From: an uncultured Bulleidia sp. | Lineage (GTDB): Bacteria; Bacillota_I; Bacilli_A; Erysipelotrichales; Erysipelotrichaceae | DNA: 64,000 bases | Direction: 5' to 3' | Assembly (NCBI GenBank): GCA_934725105.1 | Contig: CAKVBD010000007.1 | Location: 10,231 to 74,230 of the forward strand | In this document: one piece after another, positions 32,779 to 41,861 of the stretch | Layout: each line of letters begins with the position of its first letter | Numbering within the stretch: the stretch's first letter is position 1 | Program-made: the position numbers and the translations under genes | Notes under the pieces: generated by a model | What the model saw: the letters and a program-made list of their open reading frames with translations, nothing else | What the model was told of the DNA's origin: nothing | Database searches by the model: none

Positions 32779-33612
32779 ATGGCAATCGTAAAATACAAGC
32801 CAACCTCTAACGGACGCAGAAATATGACAGCTCTTAGCAATGACCGTATTACTAAGAGTACTCCAGAAAAGTCATTACTTGCTCCATTAAATAAAAAGGG
32901 TGGCCGCGGCAATACAGGCCGTATCACTTCCCGTCATCAAGGCGGTGGTGCTAAACAGAAGTACAGAATTATTGACTTCAAGAGAAACAAGGATAACGTT
33001 CCAGCAGTTGTAGCTGGTATCGAATACGATCCAAACAGAAATGCAAACATTGCATTACTTCACTATGCTGATGGTGAAAAGAGATATATCATCGCTCCAG
33101 AAAACTTAAATGTTGGAGACAAGGTAATCTCTGGTGAAGCTTGCGATATCAAGATTGGTAACGCAATGCCTCTTAAGAATATCCCAGATGGAACATTCGT
33201 TCACAACGTTGAACTTATCGCTGGTAAGGGTGGACAGATGGCAAGAGCTGCTGGATGTTCTGCTCAGATCCTCGGCTCCGAAGGTGGATTCGTTACATTA
33301 AGACTTTCTTCTGGTGAAGTAAGAAAAGTTCATGATAACTGCCGTGCAACAGTTGGTGTTGTAGGCAACGGTGATTACTCCTTAATTAACTGGGGTAAAG
33401 CTGGTAGAGTTAGACATTTAGGTGTTCGTCCTCATGTAAGAGGTTCAGCAATGAACCCAGTTGATCACCCACATGGTGGTGGTGAAGGCAAACAGCCTAT
33501 CGGTCGTAAGTCTCCAATGACTCCATGGGGCAAGAAGGCTATGGGTGTTAAGACTCGTAACAAGAAGGCTTCTAGCAACAAGTACATTGTGAGAAGAAGA
33601 AACGGAAAGTAA
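32779..33612 (+). CDS. rplB: 50S ribosomal protein L2
   Basis: 277 residues, standard length. The C-terminal VDHPHGGGEGKQPIGRKSP motif, which carries the conserved His near the peptidyl transferase centre, is intact. A 64-base spacer with its own RBS separates it from rplW. Confidence 0.97.
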   Translation: MAIVKYKPTSNGRRNMTALSNDRITKSTPEKSLLAPLNKKGGRGNTGRITSRHQGGGAKQKYRIIDFKRNKDNVPAVVAGIEYDPNRNANIALLHYADGEKRYIIAPENLNVGDKVISGEACDIKIGNAMPLKNIPDGTFVHNVELIAGKGGQMARAAGCSAQILGSEGGFVTLRLSSGEVRKVHDNCRATVGVVGNGDYSLINWGKAGRVRHLGVRPHVRGSAMNPVDHPHGGGEGKQPIGRKSPMTPWGKKAMGVKTRNKKASSNKYIVRRRNGK

Positions 33613-33632
33613 TTGGAAGGAGAGAATGAGTA

Positions 33633-33902
33633 ATGTCAAGAAGCATTAAGAAGGGCCCTTTCTGTGATGCATACCTTTTAAAGAAGGTTGATGCAATGAA
33701 TGCGGCTAATCAACATGAAGTAATCAAGACATGGTCACGCCGTTCAACGATTTTCCCAAGCTTCGTTGAGCATACATTCGCTGTTTACAATGGTAAGGAA
33801 TTCATTCCTGTCTATGTAACAGAAGATATGGTAGGCCATAAGTTAGGTGAATTCGCACCTACAAGAAAATTCGGCGGACACGGTGACGATAAGGCCGCTT
33901 AA
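33633..33902 (+). CDS. rpsS: 30S ribosomal protein S19
   Basis: 89 residues. MSRSIKKGPFCDAYLLKKVD, TWSRRSTIFPSFVEHTFAVYNG and the closing GHKLGEFAPTRKFGGH are highly conserved. It sits in the 30S head. Confidence 0.97.
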   Translation: MSRSIKKGPFCDAYLLKKVDAMNAANQHEVIKTWSRRSTIFPSFVEHTFAVYNGKEFIPVYVTEDMVGHKLGEFAPTRKFGGHGDDKAA

Positions 33903-33918
33903 TTAGGAGGAAATAAAG

Positions 33919-34254
33919 ATGGACGTAAAAGCAACAGCAAAAACAGTTCGTGTTACTCCTCGTAAGGCTAGATTGGCACTTGACCTCGTTCGTGGAAAGA
34001 GCGTTGATGAAGCATTAGCTATCCTCAAGTTCTTACCTAACAAGGCAGCCGCTGAAGCATACAAGGTAGTAAAGAGCGCTGCAGCAAATGCAACAAACAA
34101 TCATCAGCTAAATGCTGAAAACCTTTATATCAAGGAATGCTACGCAAATGAAGGTGTTGTCCTCAAGCGTTTCATGCCTAGAGCTAAGGGTTCTGCTTCA
34201 AGTATTTTTAAGAGAACTAGCCACATCACAGTAGTGGTTAGCGATGAGAGATAA
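33919..34254 (+). CDS. rplV: 50S ribosomal protein L22
   Basis: 111 residues. The tunnel-lining hairpin and the RFMPRAKGSASSIFKRTSHITVVV segment are conserved. RBS TTAGGAGG. It lies 16 bases after rpsS. Confidence 0.96.
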   Translation: MDVKATAKTVRVTPRKARLALDLVRGKSVDEALAILKFLPNKAAAEAYKVVKSAAANATNNHQLNAENLYIKECYANEGVVLKRFMPRAKGSASSIFKRTSHITVVVSDER

Positions 34255-34271
34255 GGGAGGAAGATCAGAAT

Positions 34272-35081
34272 ATGGGACAGAAAGTTAGTCCAATCGGCAT
34301 GCGTGTCGGTGTCATCCGCGATTGGGAATCCAGATGGTATGCAGATAAGGCTGATTATGGAGATCTTCTGAACGAAGATACAAAGATCCGTGAATTCCTC
34401 GAAAAGGAACTCAAGGATGCTTACATCTCCAGAATCGAAATTGAACGTACAGGCAAGAAGGATGTTAAGGTTATCATCCGTTGTGCTAGACCTGGTGCAG
34501 TTACAGGCAAGGCTGACGAAAACGGCAAAGACAACGCTGCTAAGTTAAGAGCTAAGCTTGCTAAGTTGACAGCAGGTAAGAATGTAAAGATGGACATCGT
34601 TCAGGTTGCAAACCCTGATTTAGATGCTCGTTTAGTTGCTCGTAAGATTTGCGAACAACTCGAAAACCGTCAGTCTTTCAGAATTGCTCAGAAGAAGGCA
34701 ATTCAGCAGACAATGAGATCTGGTGCCAAGGGTATCAAGACTCTATGTAAGGGAAGACTTGGAGGAGCTGAAATTGCTCGTTCCGAAGGTTATTCAAGAG
34801 GTGTCGTTCCACTCCATACATTAAGAAGTGATATCGACTATGCAGCTGAAGAAGCACAGACAACTTACGGTAAGTTAGGTGTTAAGGTTTGGATCTGCCG
34901 TGGTGAAGTATTACCTGGTCAGATGGTTAAGGAACCAGAAGCTCCAGCTGGAAGAAGAGATAACAACAGACGTGGAAACAACAGACGCCCTCAGCGTGGA
35001 AACAGACGTGCAGCTAGAAATACTGCAGCTGAAAACGCAGCTCCTGCTGAAAAGACAGCAGCTGAAGGAGGTAACGACTAA
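34272..35081 (+). CDS. rpsC: 30S ribosomal protein S3 with Arg/Asn-rich tail
   Basis: 269 residues against a usual 210-235. KH and C-terminal domains are normal (GQKVSPIGMRVGVIRDWESRW, GRLGGAEIARSEGYSRG). After MVKEPEAPAG an added tail is Arg/Asn-rich (RRDNNRRGNNRRPQRGNRR) and then Ala/Glu-rich. S3 tails vary in Bacillota; this one is probably disordered at the mRNA entry side. The stop TAA shares a base with the rplP ATG. Confidence 0.95.
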   Translation: MGQKVSPIGMRVGVIRDWESRWYADKADYGDLLNEDTKIREFLEKELKDAYISRIEIERTGKKDVKVIIRCARPGAVTGKADENGKDNAAKLRAKLAKLTAGKNVKMDIVQVANPDLDARLVARKICEQLENRQSFRIAQKKAIQQTMRSGAKGIKTLCKGRLGGAEIARSEGYSRGVVPLHTLRSDIDYAAEEAQTTYGKLGVKVWICRGEVLPGQMVKEPEAPAGRRDNNRRGNNRRPQRGNRRAARNTAAENAAPAEKTAAEGGND

Positions 35082-35503
35082 TGTTAATGCCTAATAGAAC
35101 AAAATACAGAAGACCTCATAGATTAAGCTATGAAGGACGCGCTAAAGCTGGTCGTGAATTAGCATTTGGTGAATTCGGTCTTGTAGCTGATGAAGGTGCT
35201 TATGTAAGTAGTGCTCAGTTAGAAGCAGCACGTATTGCTATGACTCGTTATATGAACCGTGGTGGTAAAGTTTGGATCAAGGTGTTCCCACAGCTTGCAA
35301 AAACTAAGAAGCCTCTCGAAGTACGTATGGGTTCTGGTAAGGGTGCTCCTGATCATTGGGTAGCAGTTGTACAGAAGGGAAGAATTCTCTTCGAAGTAGC
35401 AGGTGTTGATGAAGCAGTTGCAAGAGAAGCATTAAGACTTGCTGCTAATAAACTCTGCGTTAAAACACGCTTTGTAAAAAAGAGTGAGGAGGTTAAGAAG
35501 TAA
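35081..35503 (+). CDS. rplP: 50S ribosomal protein L16
   Basis: 140 residues. MLMPNRTKYRRPHRLSYEG start, and KVWIKVFPQ... MGSGKGAPDHWVAVV, are conserved. The ATG overlaps the rpsC stop (TAATG), and GGAGG lies 9 bases upstream. Confidence 0.96.
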   Translation: MLMPNRTKYRRPHRLSYEGRAKAGRELAFGEFGLVADEGAYVSSAQLEAARIAMTRYMNRGGKVWIKVFPQLAKTKKPLEVRMGSGKGAPDHWVAVVQKGRILFEVAGVDEAVAREALRLAANKLCVKTRFVKKSEEVKK

Positions 35504-35505
35504 TT

Positions 35506-35700
35506 ATGAATATTAAAGAAATCAGAGACCTCTCTAACGAAGAGCTCGAAAAGGAAGTTGTTTCCCTCAAGGAAGAACTTTACGACTTGAGATTTGCTCA
35601 GGCAACAGGTTCTCTTGAGAATCCAGCTCGTATCAAGGATATTAAGAAGACAATTGCGCGTATGAAGACTGTAATTACAGAACGTGCAAATGCACAATAA
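35506..35700 (+). CDS. rpmC: 50S ribosomal protein L29
   Basis: 64 residues, standard length, mostly two helices: IKEIRDLSNEELEKEVVSLK and the KDIKKTIARMKTVI segment. It begins 2 bases after rplP. Confidence 0.95.
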   Translation: MNIKEIRDLSNEELEKEVVSLKEELYDLRFAQATGSLENPARIKDIKKTIARMKTVITERANAQ

Positions 35701-35713
35701 GGAGGGCTAGAAG

Positions 35714-35977
35714 ATGGCAGAAAGAAATAGACGTAAGGTCCTTCGTGGAACAGTAGTTTCCGACAAAATGGACAAAACAATCGTCGTAGAGATCACTACA
35801 TCTAAGGCTGATCCTAAATACGGCAGACATGTTAAGTTTTCTACAAAGTTCAAGGCTCATGATGAAAACAATGAAGCAAAAATTGGTGACATTGTAGAAG
35901 TAATGGAAACAAGACCATTATCTAAGGACAAACACTTTAGATTAGTTAAGATCGTTGAAAAAGCAGTAATTCTTTAA
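35714..35977 (+). CDS. rpsQ: 30S ribosomal protein S17
   Basis: 87 residues. RKVLRGTVVSDKMDKTIVVEI and the GDIVEVMETRPLSKDKHFRLV strand are conserved. RBS AAGGAGG. Confidence 0.96.
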   Translation: MAERNRRKVLRGTVVSDKMDKTIVVEITTSKADPKYGRHVKFSTKFKAHDENNEAKIGDIVEVMETRPLSKDKHFRLVKIVEKAVIL

Positions 35978-35997
35978 GGCACAGGAGGAAATAGGCA

Positions 35998-36366
35998 ATG
36001 ATTCAGAACGAAAGCAGATTGAACGTCGCTGACAACACTGGTGCTAAGGAATTATTAGTCATCAGATGCTTAGGCGGTTCTAAGCGTAAGACAGCTACAA
36101 TCGGTGATGTTGTTGTATGTGCTGTTAAGAGTGCATCTCCTAACGGTTCTGTCAAGAGCGGACAGGTTGTTAAGGCTGTAATTGCAAGAACAGTTTACGG
36201 TATTAGCCGTGACAATGGTTCTTATATCAAGTTTGATGATAACGCAGCTGTTATTATCAAGGAAGATGGTACACCGGTCGGAACACGTATCTTCGGTCCG
36301 GTCGCAAGAGAACTTCGTGAAAAGGGATATATGAAGATCGTTTCCCTTGCACCAGAAGTTTTATAA
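35998..36366 (+). CDS. rplN: 50S ribosomal protein L14
   Basis: 122 residues, exactly the usual length. ESRLNVADNTGAKELLVIRCLGG and the closing KGYMKIVSLAPEVL are diagnostic. Confidence 0.97.
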   Translation: MIQNESRLNVADNTGAKELLVIRCLGGSKRKTATIGDVVVCAVKSASPNGSVKSGQVVKAVIARTVYGISRDNGSYIKFDDNAAVIIKEDGTPVGTRIFGPVARELREKGYMKIVSLAPEVL

Positions 36367-36376
36367 GGAGGCCGCT

Positions 36377-36700
36377 ATGAAGATCAAGACAGGCGATACA
36401 GTTAAGGTTATCACAGGTCACTACAAGGGAACTATCTCTGAAGTTAAGGCAGTATTCCCAAAGACAAACAAGATCGTTGTTGAAGGTGTCAACATGATCA
36501 AGAAGTCTTTAAAGCCTTCTCAGCAGAACCCTGAAGGTGGCATTGTTGAAAAGGAAGCTCCAATCGATGCTTCTAACGTTATGTTATATGACAAGAAGTC
36601 TAAGTCCGCTGAAAGAGTTGGATACAAGACAAATGATAAGGGCGAAAAAGTAAGAGTACTTAAGAAGTCCGGTATTGAAGTAAAGGAGGCTAAGAAATAA
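36377..36700 (+). CDS. rplX: 50S ribosomal protein L24
   Basis: 107 residues with a KOW motif (KTGDTVKVITGHYKGTISEV). I chose the ATG at 36377, which follows AGGAGG; an upstream in-frame ATG lies inside rplN. The stop overlaps the rplE start. Confidence 0.95.
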   Translation: MKIKTGDTVKVITGHYKGTISEVKAVFPKTNKIVVEGVNMIKKSLKPSQQNPEGGIVEKEAPIDASNVMLYDKKSKSAERVGYKTNDKGEKVRVLKKSGIEVKEAKK

Positions 36701-37239
36701 TGAACCGTCTCGAACAAAAATATGTTGAAACAGTTAAGCCTTCTTTAATGAAGGAATTCAATTACTCCAGCTCAATGGAAGCTCCAAAGATCGTTAAGGT
36801 TGTTATCAACATGGGTGTTGGTGATGCTATTGACAATCCAAAGAACTTAGATGAAGCTGTAGCAGAATTGACACAGATTGCTGGTCAGAAGCCAGTAATC
36901 ACAAAGGCTAAGAAGTCCATTGCGAACTTCAAGCTTCGTGAAGGTATGCCAATTGGTTGTAAGGTTACTCTTCGTGGTGAAAGAATGTATGAATTCTTAG
37001 ATAAGTTATTCAACATCTCTCTTCCACGTGTAAGAGATTTCCACGGTGTAAGTGCAACAGCATTCGATGGTCGTGGTAACTACACACTTGGTGTTAAAGA
37101 ACAGCTAATCTTCCCTGAAATCAACTTTGATAAGGTTAACAAGGTTAGAGGTATGGATGTTGTTATCGTAACAACAGCTAAGACAAACAACGAAGCACAT
37201 GCCCTATTGAAAGAAATGGGTATGCCATTTACTAAGTAA
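36700..37239 (+). CDS. rplE: 50S ribosomal protein L5
   Basis: 179 residues. VVINMGVGDAIDNPK, the KKSIANFKLREGMPIGCKVTLR region and FPEINFDKVNKVRGMDVVIVT are conserved. It binds 5S rRNA. Confidence 0.97.
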   Translation: MNRLEQKYVETVKPSLMKEFNYSSSMEAPKIVKVVINMGVGDAIDNPKNLDEAVAELTQIAGQKPVITKAKKSIANFKLREGMPIGCKVTLRGERMYEFLDKLFNISLPRVRDFHGVSATAFDGRGNYTLGVKEQLIFPEINFDKVNKVRGMDVVIVTTAKTNNEAHALLKEMGMPFTK

Positions 37240-37256
37240 TAGAAGGAGAACATAGA

Positions 37257-37442
37257 ATGGCAAAGACAAGTTTAAAAGTTAAGCAGTCAAGACCGGCTAA
37301 GTTCTCCACACGTGAATATACACGTTGCGAGAGATGTGGCCGTCCACACTCTGTATTGAGAAAGTATAAAGTTTGCAGAATCTGCTTCAGAGAATTGGCT
37401 TATAAAGGTCAGATTCCTGGCGTTAAGAAGGCAAGCTGGTAA
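37257..37442 (+). CDS. rpsN: 30S ribosomal protein S14, zinc-binding type
   Basis: 61 residues, the short zinc-containing form. Two CxxC pairs (CERC and CRIC) form the zinc ribbon. No zinc-free paralogue is present in the window. Confidence 0.96.
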   Translation: MAKTSLKVKQSRPAKFSTREYTRCERCGRPHSVLRKYKVCRICFRELAYKGQIPGVKKASW

Positions 37443-37459
37443 GAAAGGAGTAACGAATC

Positions 37460-37861
37460 ATGAATATGACAGATCCTATTGCTGACATGCTGACAAGAAT
37501 CCGTAATGGTGTTCAGGCTCACATGACAACAGTTGATGTAACTCCATCTTCTAAGGTTAAAGTAGAAATTGCTAAAATCTTGAAATCTGAAGGTTATATC
37601 GAAAACTATGCCGTTGAAGGCGAGGGTATCGAAAAGAAGATTGTCGTTACTCTTAAGTATGGTGCAAATGACGCTAAGGTCATCACAGGCATCAAGAGAA
37701 TTTCTAAGCCAGGTCTACGCGTTTACGCAAAGGGCGACAATGTACCTAAGGTATTAAACGGTTTAGGAATTGCTATCATCTCCACATCAAATGGAATGAT
37801 GACAGATAAAGAAGCACGTAAACAACACGTTGGCGGTGAAGTCATCGCTTACGTTTGGTAA
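37460..37861 (+). CDS. rpsH: 30S ribosomal protein S8
   Basis: 133 residues. MTDPIADMLTRIRNG start and the rRNA-binding C-terminus (ISTSNGMMTDKEARK...GGEVIAYVW) are conserved. In E. coli S8 represses the spc operon. Confidence 0.97.
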   Translation: MNMTDPIADMLTRIRNGVQAHMTTVDVTPSSKVKVEIAKILKSEGYIENYAVEGEGIEKKIVVTLKYGANDAKVITGIKRISKPGLRVYAKGDNVPKVLNGLGIAIISTSNGMMTDKEARKQHVGGEVIAYVW

Positions 37862-37877
37862 GAGAAAGGAAAACTAA

Positions 37878-38426
37878 ATGTCACGTATCGGAAATAAAGC
37901 GATTACCGTTCCTGCAGGCGTTGAATTAACAATTGCTGAAGGGAATGAGGTGACTGTAAAGGGACCTAAGGGTTCTCTTACAAAGACATTTTCCCCGTTG
38001 ATGGAAATCTCTGTTGACGAAAATGTCATTACAGTCAAGCGTCCTAACGAGGAAAAGCACACAAAACAGTTACATGGAACAACTAGAGCACTTCTTGCAA
38101 CAATGGTTGAAGGTGTTTCTACAGGTTTCACAAAACAGTTAAAGGTTGTAGGTATTGGTTACCGTGCAGCTTTAAAGGGTAAGACACTCAACTTAAACGT
38201 TGGTTTCTCCCATGAAGTAAATATTGATGTACCAGAAGGCGTTACAGTTGAAGTTCCAGATAACACAACAATTAACGTAAGTGGTATTGATAAGCAGATT
38301 GTTGGTCAGTTTGCTGCAAATGTAAGAGCAGTTAAGAAGCCAGAACCTTATGGTGGAAAGGGAATCCGTTATGTGGATGAAGTTGTTCGTCGTAAGGAAG
38401 GTAAGACAGCTGCATCTAAGAAGTAA
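37878..38426 (+). CDS. rplF: 50S ribosomal protein L6
   Basis: 182 residues. SRIGNKAITVPAGVELTI start and the C-terminal signature PEPYGGKGIRYVDE are conserved. Confidence 0.97.
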   Translation: MSRIGNKAITVPAGVELTIAEGNEVTVKGPKGSLTKTFSPLMEISVDENVITVKRPNEEKHTKQLHGTTRALLATMVEGVSTGFTKQLKVVGIGYRAALKGKTLNLNVGFSHEVNIDVPEGVTVEVPDNTTINVSGIDKQIVGQFAANVRAVKKPEPYGGKGIRYVDEVVRRKEGKTAASKK

Positions 38427-38446
38427 TGGGAAGGAGAGAGTAAGAT

Positions 38447-38803
38447 ATGTTTAAAATGCAAAAGAAAAATGAAGAGCGTATCCGTCGTCATAAGAGAGTA
38501 CGCCGCATCGTAAATGGTACTCCTGAATGCCCAAGACTAAATGTATTCCGTTCTAATGCAAACATCTATGCACAGGTTATTGATGATATAACAGGAAAGA
38601 CACTTCTTTCTTGCTCATCATTAGAACTTAAGCTAGAAAATGGCGGAAACATTGAAGCAGCTAAGAAGGTTGGCGAAGCAATCGCTAAGAAGTGCCTAGA
38701 AAACAACATCGAATCTATCAGATTTGATAGAGGCGGTTATGTATACCACGGAAGAGTTCAGGCTTTAGCAGATGCTGCTAGAGAAGCAGGACTCAAGTTC
38801 TAA
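38447..38803 (+). CDS. rplR: 50S ribosomal protein L18
   Basis: 118 residues; binds 5S rRNA. RRHKRVRRIVNGTPECPRLNVFRS and FDRGGYVYHGRVQALADAAREAGL are diagnostic. Confidence 0.97.
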   Translation: MFKMQKKNEERIRRHKRVRRIVNGTPECPRLNVFRSNANIYAQVIDDITGKTLLSCSSLELKLENGGNIEAAKKVGEAIAKKCLENNIESIRFDRGGYVYHGRVQALADAAREAGLKF

Positions 38804-38823
38804 GGAAAGGAGACAGAATAGAA

Positions 38824-39405
38824 ATGCCAAACGAAAATGCAGAAGTACGTACTGCAAATACAGAAGCAGGACGTCCACAGCGTAAAGAAAATGGTCGTCG
38901 TCCACAGTTCAAAAGACGCGAACCAAAAGAATTCGACAGTGTTGTAGTCTCCATTAACCGTGTATCTAAGACTGTTAAGGGCGGACGTAGAATGCGTTTC
39001 GCAGCACTCGTTGTTGTAGGTGATCATAAGGGTCGTATCGGCTTCGGTATGGGTAAAGCTACTGAAGTTCCAGATGCTATCCGTAAGGCTGAAGAAGCAG
39101 CTAACAAGAATGTATTCAGATGCAATCTTGTTGAAGGTACAAGAACAGTACCACATTCCGTTAAGGTTACTCACGGATCAAGTACAGTATTCCTAGCTCC
39201 TGCTGCTCCAGGTACTGGAGTTATCGCAGGTGGTGCAGTTCGTAACATTCTCGAACTTGCTGGTGTATCTGATGTACTTTCAAAGGTTATCGGCTCAAGA
39301 ACAGCTGTTAACGTTGTATATGCAACATTAGAAGCTCTCAAGTCTATGAGAACTGTTGAAGAAGTTGCTAAGATTCGCGATAAGAAAGTCGCTGAAATCA
39401 GATAA
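38824..39405 (+). CDS. rpsE: 30S ribosomal protein S5
   Basis: 193 residues with a Glu/Arg-rich N-terminal extension of about 35 residues before the S5 core (DSVVVSINRVSKTVKGGRRMRF). The loop GFGMGKATEVPDAIRKA is conserved. rplO begins only 14 bases later; rpmD, which normally stands here, is absent. Confidence 0.96.
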   Translation: MPNENAEVRTANTEAGRPQRKENGRRPQFKRREPKEFDSVVVSINRVSKTVKGGRRMRFAALVVVGDHKGRIGFGMGKATEVPDAIRKAEEAANKNVFRCNLVEGTRTVPHSVKVTHGSSTVFLAPAAPGTGVIAGGAVRNILELAGVSDVLSKVIGSRTAVNVVYATLEALKSMRTVEEVAKIRDKKVAEIR

Positions 39406-39419
39406 GGAGGGACTCTGGT

Positions 39420-39860
39420 ATGAAACTAAATGAATTAAAAGCTACAGAAGGAGCTCGCTCAACAAAGAAGAGAATCGGCCGTGGTCTTGGTTCCGGTAAT
39501 GGTAAGACATCCGGTAAGGGACAGAAGGGTCAGAATTCTAGAAGCGGTGGCGGTGTTGCTATCGGTTTCGAAGGTGGACAGACTCCATTCTTTAAGAGAA
39601 TGCCAAAGAGAGGTTTCACAAACTATACTCGTAAAGAGTATGCTATCGTTAACGTTGAAGATCTCAACAAGTTTGAAGATGGTGTTACAGTTGACTTCGC
39701 TGCAGTTAAGGCTGCTGGCTTAGTTAAGAAAGAACTCGATGGACTTAAAGTTCTCGGCAATGGAAAGTTAGAGAAGAAGTTAACAGTTAAGGCTGCTAAG
39801 TTCTCAGCTTCCGCTAAGAAAGCAATCGAAGAAGCAGGCGGAACAGCTGAGGTGCTCTAA
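39420..39860 (+). CDS. rplO: 50S ribosomal protein L15
   Basis: 146 residues. The Gly/Lys-rich N-terminal arm (KKRIGRGLGSGNGKTSGKGQ) and FEGGQTPFFKRMPKRGF are conserved. It follows rpsE directly and is 2 bases from secY. Confidence 0.97.
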   Translation: MKLNELKATEGARSTKKRIGRGLGSGNGKTSGKGQKGQNSRSGGGVAIGFEGGQTPFFKRMPKRGFTNYTRKEYAIVNVEDLNKFEDGVTVDFAAVKAAGLVKKELDGLKVLGNGKLEKKLTVKAAKFSASAKKAIEEAGGTAEVL

Positions 39861-39862
39861 TT

Positions 39863-41146
39863 ATGATGCGCACGTTCTCCAGCATGTTTAAGAATAAAGA
39901 GATTCGTAACAAGATTCTCTTTACTCTTGCAATGCTGTTGATCTACCGCGTCGGATCTGCAATCCCAGTGCCAGGTGTTGATGCAACAAAGCTGGCTTCT
40001 CAGATTTCAGATAATTCTGTACTGAGCATGATGAATTTACTTGGTGGTGGTGCGCTTGAAAGATTAAGTGTATTTGCAATGGGTGTTACACCATACATCA
40101 CAGCAAGTATTATCATTCAATTGTTATCCATGGATGTTATTCCAGCATTAACTGAAATGACAAAATCCGGACAGACAGGTCGAATGAAAATGGAAAAAAT
40201 CACTAGATATTTAGGAGTAGTCTTATCATTTGTACAGGCTTACTCCTTAGTCTATGGTTTTGATAAACAATATAACGTATTAGCAAATTCAAATCTTTCT
40301 GGATATTTATATACAGCTACTGTACTTACTGCAGGAACAATGTTCTTGATCTGGTTAGGTGACCGTATTTCCATGAAGGGTATCGGTAATGGTTTATCAA
40401 TTATTATCTTCGCAGGTATCGTTTCAAACATGCCTTCACAGTTTGTACAGGTATGGAACGTATTAGCCGGTGGTACTACACAGGGTGAATTGTTCAACGG
40501 TATCTTACAGTTTGCATTATTTATACTGTTATATATCATCATCATTGTCTTCGTCATTGTAATGGAGACAGCAGTCAGAAAAATCCCAATTCAGTATACA
40601 AACAGTTCTTCTTACACAAGAGGAAATGACGTTACATTCCTCCCATTGAAGATCAACTCTGCATCTGTAATCCCTGTCATCTTTGCACAGTCAATTATGA
40701 CAGCACCACAGATTGTTATCAGTTTCTTCAATCAGGATCTATATAAGACTTTACAGTCATACTTATCATTAAGTAGTACAACAGGTCTTATTTTGTATGC
40801 TGTATTAACATTCTTATTTACATTCTTCTATACTGATCTTCAGGTTGATCCTGATCAGGTAGCAGATAACTTAAGTAAGTCTGGTGCTTACATTCCTGGT
40901 ATTAGACCTGGTAATGAAACAAAAACATACTTACATAAGGTGTTAAATAGAATTACAGTGTTAGGTGCGATTGCTCTTGTCATCGTAGCTACACTTCCAT
41001 ACATTCTTCCTATGTTTACATCACTTCCATCTAGTATTTCAATTGGTGGAACTGGTATTATTATCGTCGTAGGTGTTGCTATGGAAACAATTGCCCAGTT
41101 GAAAGGTCAGCTTACAACAAAGGCATACCATGGCTTCCTAAGATAA
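39863..41146 (+). CDS. secY: Protein translocase channel subunit SecY
   Basis: 427 residues with ten transmembrane helices, forming the export pore with SecE and SecG. Typical segments are LLIYRVGSAIPVPGVD (helix 1 and plug), GVTPYITASIIIQLL, and PDQVADNLSKSGAYIPGIRPG. It begins 2 bases after rplO, so translation may be coupled. Confidence 0.97.
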   Translation: MMRTFSSMFKNKEIRNKILFTLAMLLIYRVGSAIPVPGVDATKLASQISDNSVLSMMNLLGGGALERLSVFAMGVTPYITASIIIQLLSMDVIPALTEMTKSGQTGRMKMEKITRYLGVVLSFVQAYSLVYGFDKQYNVLANSNLSGYLYTATVLTAGTMFLIWLGDRISMKGIGNGLSIIIFAGIVSNMPSQFVQVWNVLAGGTTQGELFNGILQFALFILLYIIIIVFVIVMETAVRKIPIQYTNSSSYTRGNDVTFLPLKINSASVIPVIFAQSIMTAPQIVISFFNQDLYKTLQSYLSLSSTTGLILYAVLTFLFTFFYTDLQVDPDQVADNLSKSGAYIPGIRPGNETKTYLHKVLNRITVLGAIALVIVATLPYILPMFTSLPSSISIGGTGIIIVVGVAMETIAQLKGQLTTKAYHGFLR

Positions 41147-41171
41147 AATCACTAGAGGGTATAGAAAAAGG

Positions 41172-41822
41172 ATGAATATCTTAATTATGGGTCCTGCAGG
41201 TGCTGGAAAGGGCACAATGTCCGATCTAATCCTAAAGGAATATGATATTCCACATATTTCCACTGGAGATATGTTGAGAGACAATGTTAGAAATAACACA
41301 GAACTTGGCAATTTAGCAAAATCCTATATGGATGCTGGAAATTTAGTTCCTGATGATGTTATTATTGCTATGGTTGAAAAAAGACTTCAAGAAGATGATT
41401 GCCAAAAAGGATATCTATTAGATGGTTTTCCTAGAACATTAGTTCAGGCGGAAGCTTTCGAAAAGATTGAAAACAAGATTGGTAAACCAGTTGAGTGTGT
41501 CATTGCTCTTGAAGTTGGATTCGATACACTTGTTGAAAGAATTACAGGTAGAAGAATCTGTCCAAAGTGTGGTGCAATCTACCACATTCATAACAAGCCA
41601 TCCAAGGTTGAAGGTATCTGCGATGTTTGCGGAAGCGAATTGACACAGAGAAAAGATGATACTGTTGAACAGTTGACAGTTCGTATGGATGGTTATGAAA
41701 AGAGTACAAAGCCTGTGATTGATTTCTATGACAAGCGCGGTATTGTTTCATATATCGATGCTTCTCAAGAAACAGCAGCTGTATTTGAAAAGGTTAAAGA
41801 AGCTTTATCTAAATTAAAGTAA
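41172..41822 (+). CDS. adk: Adenylate kinase, zinc-containing
   Basis: 216 residues of the long-lid type. P-loop GPAGAGKGT, DGFPRTLVQA, and a LID with four Cys (CPKC and CDVC) that binds zinc. Usual neighbours map and infA do not follow; a terminator-like hairpin starts 2 bases after the stop. Confidence 0.96.
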   Translation: MNILIMGPAGAGKGTMSDLILKEYDIPHISTGDMLRDNVRNNTELGNLAKSYMDAGNLVPDDVIIAMVEKRLQEDDCQKGYLLDGFPRTLVQAEAFEKIENKIGKPVECVIALEVGFDTLVERITGRRICPKCGAIYHIHNKPSKVEGICDVCGSELTQRKDDTVEQLTVRMDGYEKSTKPVIDFYDKRGIVSYIDASQETAAVFEKVKEALSKLK

Positions 41823-41823
41823 A

Positions 41824-41861
41824 AATGATCTGGGGAAGAGTTCTTCTTTCCCAGTATCATT
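41824..41861 (+). terminator. Hairpin after adk
   Basis: A long stem with left part AATGATCTGGG (from 41824) and right part CCCAGTATCATT (to 41861), followed by CAATTTCTT. The U-tract is poor, so termination may be partial. Confidence 0.6.
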
